Source of the DNA: Pseudonocardia bannensis
Lineage (GTDB): Bacteria > Actinomycetota > Actinomycetes > Mycobacteriales > Pseudonocardiaceae
Length of the DNA stretch: 41,718 bases
Assembly: GCF_012911875.1 (NCBI RefSeq)
Contig: NZ_JAAXKZ010000045.1
Coordinates: 1-41,718, forward strand
Direction of reading: 5' to 3'
Below are positions 17,767 to 26,546 of the stretch, piece after piece (the first letter of the stretch is position 1; every line of letters starts with the position of its first letter). The position numbers and the translations under genes were made by a program. The notes under the pieces were generated by a model. The model saw only the letters and a list, made by a program, of their open reading frames with translations. It searched no databases and was not told the DNA's origin.

Positions 17767-18909
17767 ATGGAGATCAGACACGCCAAGGGAGTGACGTCGC
17801 GGCAGGCCCGCACCGGGTGGCCGGAGGGCACCTACGAGGACGAGCACGGGCGCAATGGCTTCTCCGGTGAGGTGTCCATGCTCTACCGGGCGCACCCGCC
17901 GACCCGCTGGACCCGCATCGAGGGCGACCTCAAGCCGCGGGCCATCGACAGCCTCGCGGTGCAGCCCACCGACCAGCTGGACCCCGCCGGGATCCCGGAG
18001 CGGATCCTGCACAACTCCGACGTGCACGTGTACGTCTCCCGGCGTCGCGAGGCCATGTCGTACTACATGCGCAACGCCGACGGCGACGAGATCTACTTCG
18101 TGCACACCGGCCGCGGCACCGTGGAGAGCGACTACGGACCGCTCCCCTACGAGACCGGCGACTACGTCGTCGTCCCCAAGGGCACGAACTACCGGATCGT
18201 CCCCGACGTGCCGGACAACTTCTTCCTCATCGTCGAGTCCCGCAAGGGCCCGGTCACGTTCCCTGACCGGGGCCTGTTCGGCCAGCACCTGCCGTTCGAC
18301 TTCGCGCTCTTGCAGACCCCGGACCCGCAGCCGGCTCCGGATGAGACCGAGCCCCGTGAGTACGAACTGCGGATCAAGCGCGCCGACCGGTGGACGCGCG
18401 TGTACCACGACTTCTGCCCGCTCGACGTCGTCGGCTGGACCGGCAACCTGTCCGTCTACAAGCTCAACGTGCGCGACCTGCGCGGTCCGTCCTCGGAGCG
18501 CACCCACCTGCCGCCCATCAGCTACGCGACGTTCCAGTGTCCCGGGTTCTGGGTGGTCACGTTCCAGCCCAAGCCGTTCGAGACCGCTCCGGACGCGGTG
18601 CGGGTGCCCAGCTACCACCGCAACGTCGACTACGACGAGGTCGTATTCACCCACTCCGGCCGGCTGATGTCGCGCGCTGCGGACCAGGGCGCCGCCACGC
18701 TCACACTGCACCCGGCCGGCATCCACCACGGCCCGAACCCGCGGGCGTTCGAGGCCGCCAAGAAGCTGGACCGGATGGAGGCCTACCTGGTCAACATCGA
18801 CTCGGAGCAGCCGCTGGCCTGGACGCAGGCGTTCACCGACGCGGAGGATCCCGGCTACTGGGCGACGTTCTCCGACCAGCCGGTGCGCGTCGACGGCGGG
18901 CAGGCATGA
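17767..18909 (+). CDS. Homogentisate 1,2-dioxygenase-like bicupin
   Basis: This 380-residue protein resembles homogentisate dioxygenase-family cupins but is shorter than classical HmgA (about 430-440). Visible blocks are MRNADGDEIYFVHTGRGTVE with the first cupin motif, GDYVVVPKGTNYRI, NVDYDEVVFTHSGRL, and IHHGPNPRAFE, which matches the iron-site HGP region. Classical HmgA opens the ring of homogentisate with Fe(II) and O2. No maleylacetoacetate isomerase or fumarylacetoacetase is present here, so a different substrate is possible. ATG 17767 follows GGAAGGA. Its stop overlaps the next start (ATGA), so it is coupled to the hydrolase. Confidence 0.82.
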   Translation: MEIRHAKGVTSRQARTGWPEGTYEDEHGRNGFSGEVSMLYRAHPPTRWTRIEGDLKPRAIDSLAVQPTDQLDPAGIPERILHNSDVHVYVSRRREAMSYYMRNADGDEIYFVHTGRGTVESDYGPLPYETGDYVVVPKGTNYRIVPDVPDNFFLIVESRKGPVTFPDRGLFGQHLPFDFALLQTPDPQPAPDETEPREYELRIKRADRWTRVYHDFCPLDVVGWTGNLSVYKLNVRDLRGPSSERTHLPPISYATFQCPGFWVVTFQPKPFETAPDAVRVPSYHRNVDYDEVVFTHSGRLMSRAADQGAATLTLHPAGIHHGPNPRAFEAAKKLDRMEAYLVNIDSEQPLAWTQAFTDAEDPGYWATFSDQPVRVDGGQA

Positions 18910-20213
18910 GCGTGGTGGGCGGGGCCAGACCCGAGGACAACCAGACCGACACGTATCTCAAGCGCACCCGGTACACGACGTTCTCGTCGCTGCCGTCGGA
19001 CTGTTCGGCGGAGATGGTCAGCCTGTTCGCCTCCGACGGTGCGGAGACCCGGGGCATGCTCTACATCCCGGCGGGCGCCTCGCGGACCGTGGTCTGCTTC
19101 TCCCACCCCCGGGTCGACGTGCAACGGCATTTCCAGATCCGCCACTTCCTCGACGCCGGCTACGCGGTGTTCGCGCACAACAGCCGGTGGCTGGGCAACG
19201 ACGTCGCCACGACGCACGAGCACCTGCTGCTCGACATCGCCGCAGCGATGCGGCACCTGCGCGACGAGCGGGGCTTCGACCACGTGGTGCTCCTGGGCAC
19301 CAGCGGCGGCGGCTCGCTCTACGGCTTCTACCAGGCGCAGGCCGCCACACCCCCCGAGCAGCGGCTGCGCGACCTGCCCTCCGGCGAGTCGATCGACCTG
19401 CCCGGGGAGGACATGCCCGGAGCCGACGGGATCATCCTGTCCGCGGCGCACACCGGGCAGGGCAAGCTCCTGGGCCGGATCATCGACCCGTCGGTGGTCG
19501 ACGAGGGCGACCCGATCACCGTGGACCCGGCGCTGGATATGTTCGACCCGGCCAACGGCTTCCGCGAACGCCCGGAGGAGAGCCGCTACCCCGCGGAGTT
19601 CCTCCAGGCCTACCGGGCCGCCCAGCACGAGCGGGTGCGCCGGCTCGACGTGCTCGCCCGGGCGGCCGTCGCGGAACAGCGCCGCTACCAGGCCATGCTC
19701 ACCGAGCCCGGGGTCGAGCGGCTGAGCGGGCGGGCCCGCGCGGAGATCACGCGCCGCGCGGTGGCCGCGAAGTACATGGTCGTCTACCGCACGACCGCCA
19801 ACCCGGCCTACCTGGACCTGCGCATCGACGCCAGCGACCGGGTGCAGGGCGGCATCTGGTCCACCCGGCCCGAGGTCGACAACTTCGGCGAGTGGGGGCT
19901 GGCCCGCCTCGTCACGCCGCGGGCCTGGCTGAGCACGTGGTCGGCGATCTCCTCGCGAGCCAGCCTGGTCGACAACGCGGCGGCGCTGGACATCCCGTGC
20001 CTGGTCACCGCCGGCACCGCCGACCGCGACATCTACCCCTCCGACTGTCAGGCGGTCCACGACGCCGTACCGCACGCCGACAAGACCTTGATCCTGGTCG
20101 AGGGGGCCGATCACTACCTGCTGCCCTCGGGCAGGCGCGGCACCGGGAAGGACACCCGCGCCGAGTCGGCCGACCACGTGCAGAAGTGGATGCGGGAGCG
20201 GTTCCCGGTGTGA
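18906..20213 (+). CDS. Alpha/beta hydrolase, coupled to the dioxygenase-like cupin
   Basis: This 435-residue protein has an alpha/beta hydrolase pattern. The nucleophile elbow GTSGGGSLYG lies near residue 125-135, an acid is in ITAGTADRDIYPSD-type context near the end, and the catalytic His is in VEGADHYLLP. A long lid-like insert lies between the elbow and the C-terminal triad part. It should cleave a C-C or ester bond in a product of the upstream oxygenase. The ATG at 18906 overlaps the cupin stop by four bases, so the two are translationally coupled. The substrate is unknown. Confidence 0.82.
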   Translation: MSVVGGARPEDNQTDTYLKRTRYTTFSSLPSDCSAEMVSLFASDGAETRGMLYIPAGASRTVVCFSHPRVDVQRHFQIRHFLDAGYAVFAHNSRWLGNDVATTHEHLLLDIAAAMRHLRDERGFDHVVLLGTSGGGSLYGFYQAQAATPPEQRLRDLPSGESIDLPGEDMPGADGIILSAAHTGQGKLLGRIIDPSVVDEGDPITVDPALDMFDPANGFRERPEESRYPAEFLQAYRAAQHERVRRLDVLARAAVAEQRRYQAMLTEPGVERLSGRARAEITRRAVAAKYMVVYRTTANPAYLDLRIDASDRVQGGIWSTRPEVDNFGEWGLARLVTPRAWLSTWSAISSRASLVDNAAALDIPCLVTAGTADRDIYPSDCQAVHDAVPHADKTLILVEGADHYLLPSGRRGTGKDTRAESADHVQKWMRERFPV

Positions 20214-20268
20214 CGGCCGCTCGGTGACGACCGGCCGACGATCCCGTGACCCGAGAAGGGCACTCACC

Positions 20269-20923
20269 ATGTCCGTCCAGCTCGACCCCTCACGCACGGC
20301 GTTGCTCGTCCTGCATCACCGAGGACGACCGGCACACGTCCGGACTCCGCGGCAGCGAGAGCAACACGACGCGGCGTCGACGTCTTCGTCCCATCGAACA
20401 AGGTCCTGCGAACGAGCTCGATCCTGGGCGGGTCGATTCCGGACGACATCAACACCCGAACCGATCCGATTTCCCGGCTCAGCCCCATTCATTTCAGGAA
20501 CACCAGCATCTTTCCGGCAGCCCTCGGACTGGTCAAGGCCGCGCTGAGCTAATTCATGGAACAGCTCCTGGACAAGCCCATCACCGATACGTCGTACGCG
20601 TCCAGAAGGGGCGCACCGGCGGCCACCCATCTGCAGCTCGCCGAGGTCGAGTTGAAGATCGCGGTGCCGAACTGCTGACCGTCGAGCTCACCGAGACGGT
20701 CGACAACAGGGCCGCCGCCCGCGAACCACTGACCATGGAGGAACGGGCGCGGATCCGCGGGGTCGGCGGGTACATCACCACGCTGTCCGCGGAGGCGGTG
20801 GACATCCTGAGCGTGCACGCCATGGGTCATCCAGGAACGGCCCTGGAACTGTACGGGCGGGTCATGTGCGGACTCGACCCCGCTACGGCGCAGATCTCAC
20901 TCCCGGGACGAGGTGACGGGCCG
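20269..20923 (+). pseudogene. Three coding fragments in a decayed segment (isochorismatase-like start plus two unrecognised)
   Basis: Fragment 1 (20269 on) reads MSVQLDPSRTALLVLHH after a good GAGAAGGG ribosome site. This is the typical N-terminus of an isochorismatase-like hydrolase, but the frame then becomes Arg-rich. Fragment 2 (20376-20552, another frame) reads VDVFVPSNKVLRTSSILGG, then SPIHFRNTSIFPAALGLVKA and a stop: a believable C-terminus of a different protein that I do not recognise. Fragment 3 (about 20669-20923) contains TMEERARIRGVGGYITTLSA and VHAMGHPGTALELYGRV, also unrecognised. The order suggests fusion of several genes by deletion downstream of the hydrolase operon. Confidence 0.55.
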
Positions 20924-21038
20924 GCGTCCGGCGGGACGGGCCACACCCCCGCGGGCCGCCCGGACGGGGCACGGGCCGCCCGCCGGGTCGATAATCTGTC
21001 GGACGGCCATTGGCACACCCCCCGGCGGAAGCGGTTTC

Positions 21039-21626
21039 ATGAACTCCAGCACGTATTCGAGGAACCGGGAACGGGTCATCGCCGTCGCCGCCGATCTGTT
21101 TGCCCGCAACGGGTACCACGGAACCGGAATCGCGGAGCTGGGTAAGGCCGTCGGGCTCGGCCGGGGAGCGCTGTACCACTACATCGAGAGCAAGGAGGCG
21201 CTGCTCTACTACATCAGCAAGACGCAGGTCGACTCCATGAATGCGCAGGCCGAACAGGCGTTGCGATCCGGATTGCCACCCGAGGCCCTCCTGCGCGAGA
21301 TGGCCCGCAGACTGCTGCACAACATCGCCACCCATCAGGCCGAGTGGGCGGTGTTCTTCCGTGACTACTCCGCCCTCACCGGCGAGCGGCGGGACAAGGT
21401 GATCGCCGCGAGGGAGCGGTACGAGGGTTATTGGCGCCAGGCCCTGGATCGGGGCGTGGAGGCCGAGGTGCTGCGCCCGACGCCGCGGCTGCTCGTCAAG
21501 GGCATCCTGGGCATGCTCAACTACACCTACCTGTGGTTCGAGCCCGACGGTGAGCTCAGTTCCGACGAACTGGCCGACGAGTTCATGGACGCGCTGCTCG
21601 ACGGTATCCGGTCCGACCCTCGATGA
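21039..21626 (+). CDS. TetR/AcrR-family transcriptional regulator
   Basis: This 195-residue protein has an N-terminal TetR HTH, residues about 8-55: RVIAVAADLFARNGYHGTGI, ELGKAVGLGRGALYHYIESK. The C-terminal ligand domain contains a NIATHQAEWAVFFRDYSAL block, typical of regulators of the catabolic or KstR2-like subgroup. ATG 21039 is preceded by GCGGAAG. A GATAAT element lies about 50 bases upstream, but no matching -35 is clear. It follows the LLM-cupin-hydrolase operon after a decayed segment and may once have controlled it. No palindromic operator was recognised upstream. Confidence 0.88.
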   Translation: MNSSTYSRNRERVIAVAADLFARNGYHGTGIAELGKAVGLGRGALYHYIESKEALLYYISKTQVDSMNAQAEQALRSGLPPEALLREMARRLLHNIATHQAEWAVFFRDYSALTGERRDKVIAARERYEGYWRQALDRGVEAEVLRPTPRLLVKGILGMLNYTYLWFEPDGELSSDELADEFMDALLDGIRSDPR

Positions 21627-21698
21627 CGACGTCCGCTGCGTCCGTGCGGCATGACCGCTGCGCACGCACGGCCCGGAGCCGGCCGGTTCCGCTTGCGT

Positions 21699-22560
21699 TC
21701 ACCGACACCGGACTCGCACGAGCCGCTCAGGCGGTTCGGAGAGCCGGCCGGGCACCGATCGCGGCGAGGATGGCCGCCCGGCACCCATGGCGAGCGAGGC
21801 CCCGCGACCGTAGGCCGGGTTCGTGGTGGCGAGCGCGTCGCCGATGGCGTGCATGCCGAGCAGGCACGGGGCCCCTGATGCAGCGGGAACCGCATCGTGG
21901 CCCGCAGCCCGCCCATCACCGCCACCGGCGAGATCGGTTCGGTCCGTGCCGGGTCGACCCACGGGGCCGGCGGCGGCACCGCGGTGGCGGCCGCCTCGAA
22001 GGCTGCGGGGCACCGGAGATCGGCCAGGTCGAAATCCTGCGGGAGGCGGGCGAGCACGACCGCGACCGTGTCGTTGTCGGCCAGGAAGGCGTAGGCACCG
22101 CACCCGTCGAGCGCCAGGACGGTGGCGTTGCCGCGCGGCATGCGCGGGGCATCACGCTCGGGTCGAGGACCCGGTAGAACGGGTGTAGGCGGCCAGGCCG
22201 CAGCCCTCGTCCCAGCGCCTGTATCCGGCTCCGGTCTCGGCCGTCCAGCGCTCCAGCGCGATCAGCTCGTCGGTGCGGGCCGGGTCGATCGCGGCAGCGC
22301 CCGCCGCGGTCGGGGGAACCGGTTCCGGAGCGGGAGCTCCGTGGCCCCGTGAGCCAGCAGTACGTCGAGCACGTCCGGCAGCCGGCGGGACAGTTCCGAA
22401 CGGGCCAGTGCCATGAGGCCGTGCGCGTGCTGCACCTGCGGCACCGTCGGGCGCACCCGGTCGGCCGCCGCCACGACGTCGCCGGGCGGAGCAGCGCCGT
22501 CCCGCTCGGTCTGCGGGAGCCGCCCCGCCTCGTCGAGGTTGGGCCATCCCGCCACGGCCT
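21699..22560 (-). pseudogene. Shredded FAD-dependent oxidoreductase/monooxygenase
   Basis: Reading minus from 22560 downward, consecutive fragments in different frames are VPQVQHAHGLMALARSELSR with RRLPDVLDVLLAHGATELPL; then DPARTDELIALERWTAETGA; then LHPFYRVLDPSVMPR; then TVLALDGCGAYAFLADNDTV through MGGLRATMRFPLHQG; then LLGMHAIGDALATTNPAYGR and RGASLAMGAG. Together they match the order of one FAD-binding oxidoreductase, in which the GDA block binds FAD. The N-terminal Rossmann motif is missing, the centre has a deletion after ATELPL, and at least four frameshifts are present. No intact reading frame covers it. Confidence 0.8.
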
Positions 22561-22677
22561 GTGGGCCGGTCGCGCCGCTTCGGGTTCCGGGGCCCCTGGC
22601 ACCCGCCCGGACTCATCCGTACCGCACGGGGCCAGCGCGCCTACCGGACCCGGCGGGTCAGCGAGCCTCGTCGGGCC

Positions 22678-22710
22678 GCGGTGGTGGTGGCGGTGGTGGT
22701 GGCGCCGGTG
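22678..22710. repeat. GTG/CAC trinucleotide run
   Basis: A short GTG-rich microsatellite-like stretch lies in the gap between the FAD pseudogene and lysR; on minus it would encode a proline run. The gap 22561-22967 contains no recognised gene. The repeat is probably degenerate coding or junk sequence. Confidence 0.4.
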
Positions 22711-22967
22711 GGCGTCCGTTGCCGGTGCATCTCATCAGGTCCTCCTCGGCCAGGAGCGCGACGCTGCGATCTGCAGGCGGCGGAACTCCAGTTGCGTGGC
22801 CGGGCCCCCCGGAGCTGACCGGCCGGGCCCGGCCCGGCGATCCGATCACGGTCCCCTCCCCCCGGATCCGATCACCGTGTGAAACTGTCGTCGAGGCCGC
22901 ATCCGGCATCAACGGCCCGAAACGGCACTATCGTGTTGGCACACTTCACGGTGAGGAAGTGGGCGGA

Positions 22968-23906
22968 GTGGCGACGATCGAGGCCCGGGAGATCGAGGCC
23001 TTCCTCGCGGTGGCCGACGAGCTGCACTTCGGACGGGCCGCCGCGCGGCTGCACCTGTCGCCCACCCGGCTCAGCCAGACGGTGCGGGCGCTGGAACGCC
23101 GGATCGGGGCGCCGCTGTTCGAGCGGTCCAGCCGGCGGGTGCGCCTGACCCCCCTCGGCGACCAGCTTCTCGTCGAACTGCAGCCGGCCTACCAACGCCT
23201 TCACGAGGTGCTGGTGGATGCGCAGCGCGCGGCCGGTGAACAGCCGCAGGTGATGCTGCGGGTCGCCTTCGCCAACTCCCTACCCGAGTCGACCGTCTTC
23301 CCGCTGATCGCCGCGTGCATGGCCGAGCTCCCGGGCGTCACGCTGGTGCGCTACGTGTATCCGGGCATGCAGCACCGCCGCTGGTGCGACCAGCAGCGCG
23401 ACGACGTCTACGTCTCCTGGTTCCCCGCCGAACCGCGCACGCTGGGACTGGAACGGGTCCGCTTCGGACCGCCCATCGCGTACGAGCCGCGGTCGGTACT
23501 CGTCGGTCGCGACCACCCACTGGCGGACCGGGACCACGTCGACATCGAGGAGCTCGCCGATCACGACCTCCTCCACCCGCCGGCACTCACCCAGCAGTTC
23601 GCCGACGCGTGGACCCCGCCGGCCACCCCGGCCGGGCGCCCCCTCCGCCGGATCCACGCCCTGACGGGCACCTACATGGAGGAGGCGATACGGGTGGTCC
23701 TCGACGCCGGTCTCGCCCACATCACGATCTCCCACTTCTCGGCGTCCGCGATCCCGCATCCGGAGCTGACCCTCGTCCCCCTCACCGGGCTGCCGCCGTT
23801 CCGGCTCGCCTCGATGTGGTCGTCCACCGCCGACAGCAGTGCTGTCCGGTCCTTCGCCCAACTCGTCGCCCGCACCGGCGCCCGGCACGGATGGCTCGAG
23901 CACTGA
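22968..23906 (+). CDS. LysR-family transcriptional regulator
   Basis: This 312-residue protein has an N-terminal winged HTH, residues 1-65: FLAVADELHFGRAAARLHLS, PTRLSQTVRALERRIGAPLF and RRVRLTPLGDQLL. A substrate-binding domain with LRVAFANSLPESTVFPLIAA and the ESxxxP-type segments follows. It belongs to the LysR subgroup in which HFGRAAARLHLSP is typical. GTG 22968 is chosen with GTGAGGAAG upstream; GTG 22959 in the same frame is an alternative. The neighbour on the left is a dead FAD oxidoreductase read divergently, which this regulator may once have controlled. It is followed by a convergent hairpin. Confidence 0.88.
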   Translation: MATIEAREIEAFLAVADELHFGRAAARLHLSPTRLSQTVRALERRIGAPLFERSSRRVRLTPLGDQLLVELQPAYQRLHEVLVDAQRAAGEQPQVMLRVAFANSLPESTVFPLIAACMAELPGVTLVRYVYPGMQHRRWCDQQRDDVYVSWFPAEPRTLGLERVRFGPPIAYEPRSVLVGRDHPLADRDHVDIEELADHDLLHPPALTQQFADAWTPPATPAGRPLRRIHALTGTYMEEAIRVVLDAGLAHITISHFSASAIPHPELTLVPLTGLPPFRLASMWSSTADSSAVRSFAQLVARTGARHGWLEH

Positions 23907-23913
23907 CACCCCT

Positions 23914-23974
23914 CCACACGGCCCGCGGCCGGTGCAGCCCGGTGGACGCCGGGGCCCGGCCGCGGGCGGTGTGG
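23914..23974. terminator. Long hairpin between convergent genes
   Basis: The arms CCACAC and GCCCGCGGCCGG pair with CCGGCCGCGGGC and GTGTGG, giving an 18-bp stem with one G-G mismatch and a 23-base loop. It lies just after the lysR stop and before the end of the minus-strand small gene. A bidirectional terminator is likely, although U tracts are absent, as is common in actinobacteria. Confidence 0.6.
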
Positions 23975-23998
23975 GAGCCGATCACGAGGTCGGGCGCA

Positions 23999-24157
23999 TC
24001 ACCCGTTCCGGGCCGTCTCCTCGAGCTCCTGCAACAACAGCCGGATCTCCTTGAGGCGCAGCGCCTGCCGGTACTGCTCGCGACCGATGGCGATGCGCTC
24101 GGCGTAGAGCTGCTCACGGAGTTCCTCGTTGCTACGGCTCTGTGCGTGTGTCTTCAC
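23999..24157 (-). CDS. Small helical protein of unknown function
   Basis: This 52-residue protein starts at GTG 24157 after GGTGGGA; GTG 24169 in the same frame would add four residues. The sequence after the first ten residues is strongly amphipathic and charged (SNEELREQLYAERIAIGREQ, then YRQALRLKEIRLLLQELEET), consistent with one or two long helices or a coiled coil. No family is recognised. It stands alone on minus, convergent with lysR. Codon third positions are G/C-rich, as in neighbouring genes, which supports coding. Confidence 0.5.
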   Translation of the reverse strand: MKTHAQSRSNEELREQLYAERIAIGREQYRQALRLKEIRLLLQELEETARNG

Positions 24158-24457
24158 TGCTGATCCCACCCGGAGATTCCGACTTTGAGACGATGCTGTG
24201 CCTGTGTGCACACGATGCCCTCGCTGGCATCTCCGGGACGATGGGGTGCTCCCCCGAGGAGACGGGAACTCCACCGTGCCCGAGGTGGTGTCAACCCTAA
24301 ACGGGACCTGTCCGGCGCTGCTCGCGGCCGCGCCCGGGGACGCGGAAGGCGCGCGTGACCAGGGACGTCGGCCGCCTGTGTCGCGACGATGCCGGCTGTC
24401 CACGCGGCGGGACCACGACACCGGCCCCGCACGACACCGGCCCCCGTTGGCCACCGC

Positions 24458-24682
24458 TCAGCGGTGGAAGAGCCAGAGCAGGAGCCAGATCAACACGTTC
24501 AGGCCGAGCGAGATGAGCAGCATCGACGTGATCGGGATGTAGATCCTGGCGTTCTCGGTGGTGATCCGGATGTCGCCGGGGAGGTTCCCCAACCAGGACA
24601 GCACTCCGGACCAGGCGAGGAGCCCCGCGAGGAGCAGCACGATCCCACCGCCGACCAGCCACGGTCCCAGCTCCTTGGCCAT
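24458..24682 (-). CDS. DUF2905-family small membrane protein
   Basis: This 74-residue protein has two hydrophobic segments: ELGPWLVGGGIVLLLAGLL near the N-terminus and IPITSMLLISLGLNVLIWLL near the C-terminus. The linker LGNLPGDIRIT is characteristic of DUF2905. The family is a widespread small inner-membrane protein without a settled function. ATG 24682 is preceded by GGTGGG. It is alone; 24683-24937 contains no recognised gene. Confidence 0.8.
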   Translation of the reverse strand: MAKELGPWLVGGGIVLLLAGLLAWSGVLSWLGNLPGDIRITTENARIYIPITSMLLISLGLNVLIWLLLWLFHR

Positions 24683-24937
24683 CCCACCAGTATCCTCTCC
24701 GGCCACGTCATGACCTGGCCGAGCCGGGCGGACCGAACCGGACCGGCTCACGGCACGGCGGTGGCCGGCGTGAGGCGGCGCGGCGGGCGGGTACCTCCGG
24801 CGGCAGGTCCGCAGATCCCGCGCGACCACGTAGACCCGGAGCGTGTGCGCGGGCTCGCACCCACCACCGGTCAGCCGACGTCCTGGTCGGCAGCCGGAGG
24901 GGCCCCGGCCGGAGAGAGCGGCGCGGGCGGCCGCGGC

Positions 24938-25234
24938 TCAGTGCTGGTCGTAGTGGCCCTCGTGGGCGGCGTGCCGCTGCCCGTCGTGCAGGTAGTCGAC
25001 GTGGTCGCCGTGCGGCACCGAGGTGTGTTCGCAGCCGTGACCGTGCTGGTGTTCGTGGCTCTCCACAGGCGTGTGCGTGGAGACCTCGCACTCGCGCCAC
25101 TGCCCCTCCTCCTGGTGGTGCACGTGACCGTCATGGGCGTAGTCGACGTGGTCGCCGTGCTGGAACGAGACGTGTCCACAGCCGTCGCCGTGGTCGTGTC
25201 CGTGGTCGGCATGGGTCTGCTGAGCGGTGGTCAT
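24938..25234 (-). CDS. Histidine-rich tandem-module protein, probable metal binding
   Basis: This 98-residue protein contains about a quarter histidine. Two related modules are visible: CGHVSFQHGDHVDYAHDGHV near residues 19-38 and CEHTSVPHGDHVDYLHDGQR near residues 66-85, each of the pattern CxHxSxxHGDHVDYxHDG. A shorter His-rich linker and a HAAHEGHYDQH tail complete it. The Cys/His/Asp spacing suggests binding of zinc, nickel, copper or cobalt, as buffer or chaperone. There is no signal peptide or membrane segment, so it is probably cytoplasmic. ATG 25234 lacks a strong ribosome site. No metal transporter or obvious Zur box is adjacent. Confidence 0.75.
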   Translation of the reverse strand: MTTAQQTHADHGHDHGDGCGHVSFQHGDHVDYAHDGHVHHQEEGQWRECEVSTHTPVESHEHQHGHGCEHTSVPHGDHVDYLHDGQRHAAHEGHYDQH

Positions 25235-25436
25235 CGGGTACTCCCGGATGCGGGGCGCATCGTGCGCGTGGATCGGTGTCTCTGGGAAGGCGTCAGCCCG
25301 TGGCGTGCCGGAGGAGGTCCGAGATCCCCTTCCTGTCGGGTGCGGTCTCGCCGGTCGCGCCCACGTACCCCACGGAACCTGTGGAAAACCCGTCCGCGCG
25401 AACCAGCTCACCGAGCGCGTCCCCGGCCCCTGCCGG

Positions 25437-25796
25437 CTACGCGGTGCGCCGGAACGCCTCCAACATGCCGTGCAGGTGGGCCACCGCCAGTTCGATGTCG
25501 AAGTACTTGCGCTGCCCGGCACGTGACTCGGCGGCCAGCAGCCCGCAGCGGTGAACCTTCTCGAAGTCGCCGTACGGGAACTTGTAGCGACCCTTCCTCT
25601 CCTCGTCCTCCTGATCGTCGATCCCGAGGTGCCACTTGGCGTACTCGCCGATTCCGTGCTGTTCGATGAAGTCGTTCTCCTGCTGCGCCGAGGGCTGGTG
25701 CTCGCTCCATGCGTCGCGGTCGTCGATGACGTACTTGCCCGCCACGATCAGGTCCTGTGCGTGGTTGAACGCCCTCTGGTTCAGTTTGACCGTCAT
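25437..25796 (-). CDS. Conserved-looking small protein of unknown function
   Basis: This 119-residue protein is rich in aromatic and acidic residues: FNHAQDLIVAGKYVIDDRDA, NDFIEQHGIGEYAKWHLGID, RYKFPYGDFEKVHRCGLLAA, and an ELAVAHLHGMLEAFRRTA tail. The composition and regular helices indicate a real folded protein. I recognise no catalytic motif. Its ATG overlaps the stop of the upstream hydrolase (ATGA), so it is coupled to it and probably made together with the phosphoribosyltransferase/esterase operon. Confidence 0.7.
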   Translation of the reverse strand: MTVKLNQRAFNHAQDLIVAGKYVIDDRDAWSEHQPSAQQENDFIEQHGIGEYAKWHLGIDDQEDEERKGRYKFPYGDFEKVHRCGLLAAESRAGQRKYFDIELAVAHLHGMLEAFRRTA

Positions 25797-26479
25797 GATC
25801 GTCCGTCCGTTGTGGCGGCGGTGCGGATCGGCTGGAGATGGCTGAGGAACCAGTCCCGTGCCAGGCGGGCCACCTGTTCCAAGGTCCCGGGTTCCTCGAA
25901 CAGGTGCGTCGCGCCCGGAACGATCTCGAGACGGGTCTCACCGCCCAGCTTCCGCATCGCCTGGCGATTGAGTTCGATGACGACCGGGTCGCGTTCTCCG
26001 ACGATCAGCAGCGTGGGCTGGTGCACCCTGTGCAGGTGCGCGTCGGCGAGGTCGGGTCGTCCGCCGCGGGAGACGACGGCCTGCACGATGGTCGGCCGGC
26101 TCGCCGCGGCGATGAGCGCGGCCGCGGCGCCGGTGCTGGCCCCGAACAGGCCGACACCGAGGCCCGCGGTGGACGGGTTGTGGGCGACCCAGTCGGTCAC
26201 GGCGGTGACCCGCACGGCGAGCAACTCGATGTCGAACCGCAGAGCCGCGGTCCGCAGGTCGACCTGCTCCTCCTCCTGGGTGAGCAGGTCGGCCAGCACG
26301 GTGACCAGGCCGGTGCGGTTGAGCTCATCGGCGACGTAGCGGTTACGCGGACTGTGCCGCCCGCTGCCACTGCCGTGGGCGAACAGCACCGCTCCCCGCG
26401 CGGTCTCGGGCATCCCGAGGTCGGCCTCGAGTACGACGCCGTCGACGGGGATCTGCAGGCTTTGGTGGATCGTGCTCAT
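25793..26479 (-). CDS. Dienelactone hydrolase-like alpha/beta hydrolase
   Basis: This 228-residue protein is short and compact, like dienelactone hydrolase-family proteins. Blocks are LEADLGMPETARGAVLFAHG with SGSGRHSPRNRYVA, the nucleophile elbow LFGASTGAAAAL (Ser near residue 115), and LLIVGERDPVV and GATHLFEEPG, with the acid and catalytic His. The start is ATG 26479 with AGGAGGG seven bases upstream. It lies between the PRTase/esterase fusion and a small protein on minus and overlaps the latter by four bases. In actinobacteria this hydrolase type is often adjacent to phosphoribosyltransferase-like genes. The substrate is unknown. Confidence 0.83.
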   Translation of the reverse strand: MSTIHQSLQIPVDGVVLEADLGMPETARGAVLFAHGSGSGRHSPRNRYVADELNRTGLVTVLADLLTQEEEQVDLRTAALRFDIELLAVRVTAVTDWVAHNPSTAGLGVGLFGASTGAAAALIAAASRPTIVQAVVSRGGRPDLADAHLHRVHQPTLLIVGERDPVVIELNRQAMRKLGGETRLEIVPGATHLFEEPGTLEQVARLARDWFLSHLQPIRTAATTDGRS

Positions 26480-26546
26480 GGGGCCCTCCTCCAGCGGGCG
26501 GCGAAGCCCGCCGGGATGTGTGAAGACCGATCTGTTCGCGGCTGCA

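Noticed and set aside
22678..22710. GTG repeat as a possible phase-variable or CRISPR-like repeat
   Set aside because: It is a single short low-complexity run without spacers or a phase-variable gene.
23914..23974. Long hairpin as a mobile-element end
   Set aside because: It is in the position of a convergent terminator and there is no transposase or second copy in the window.
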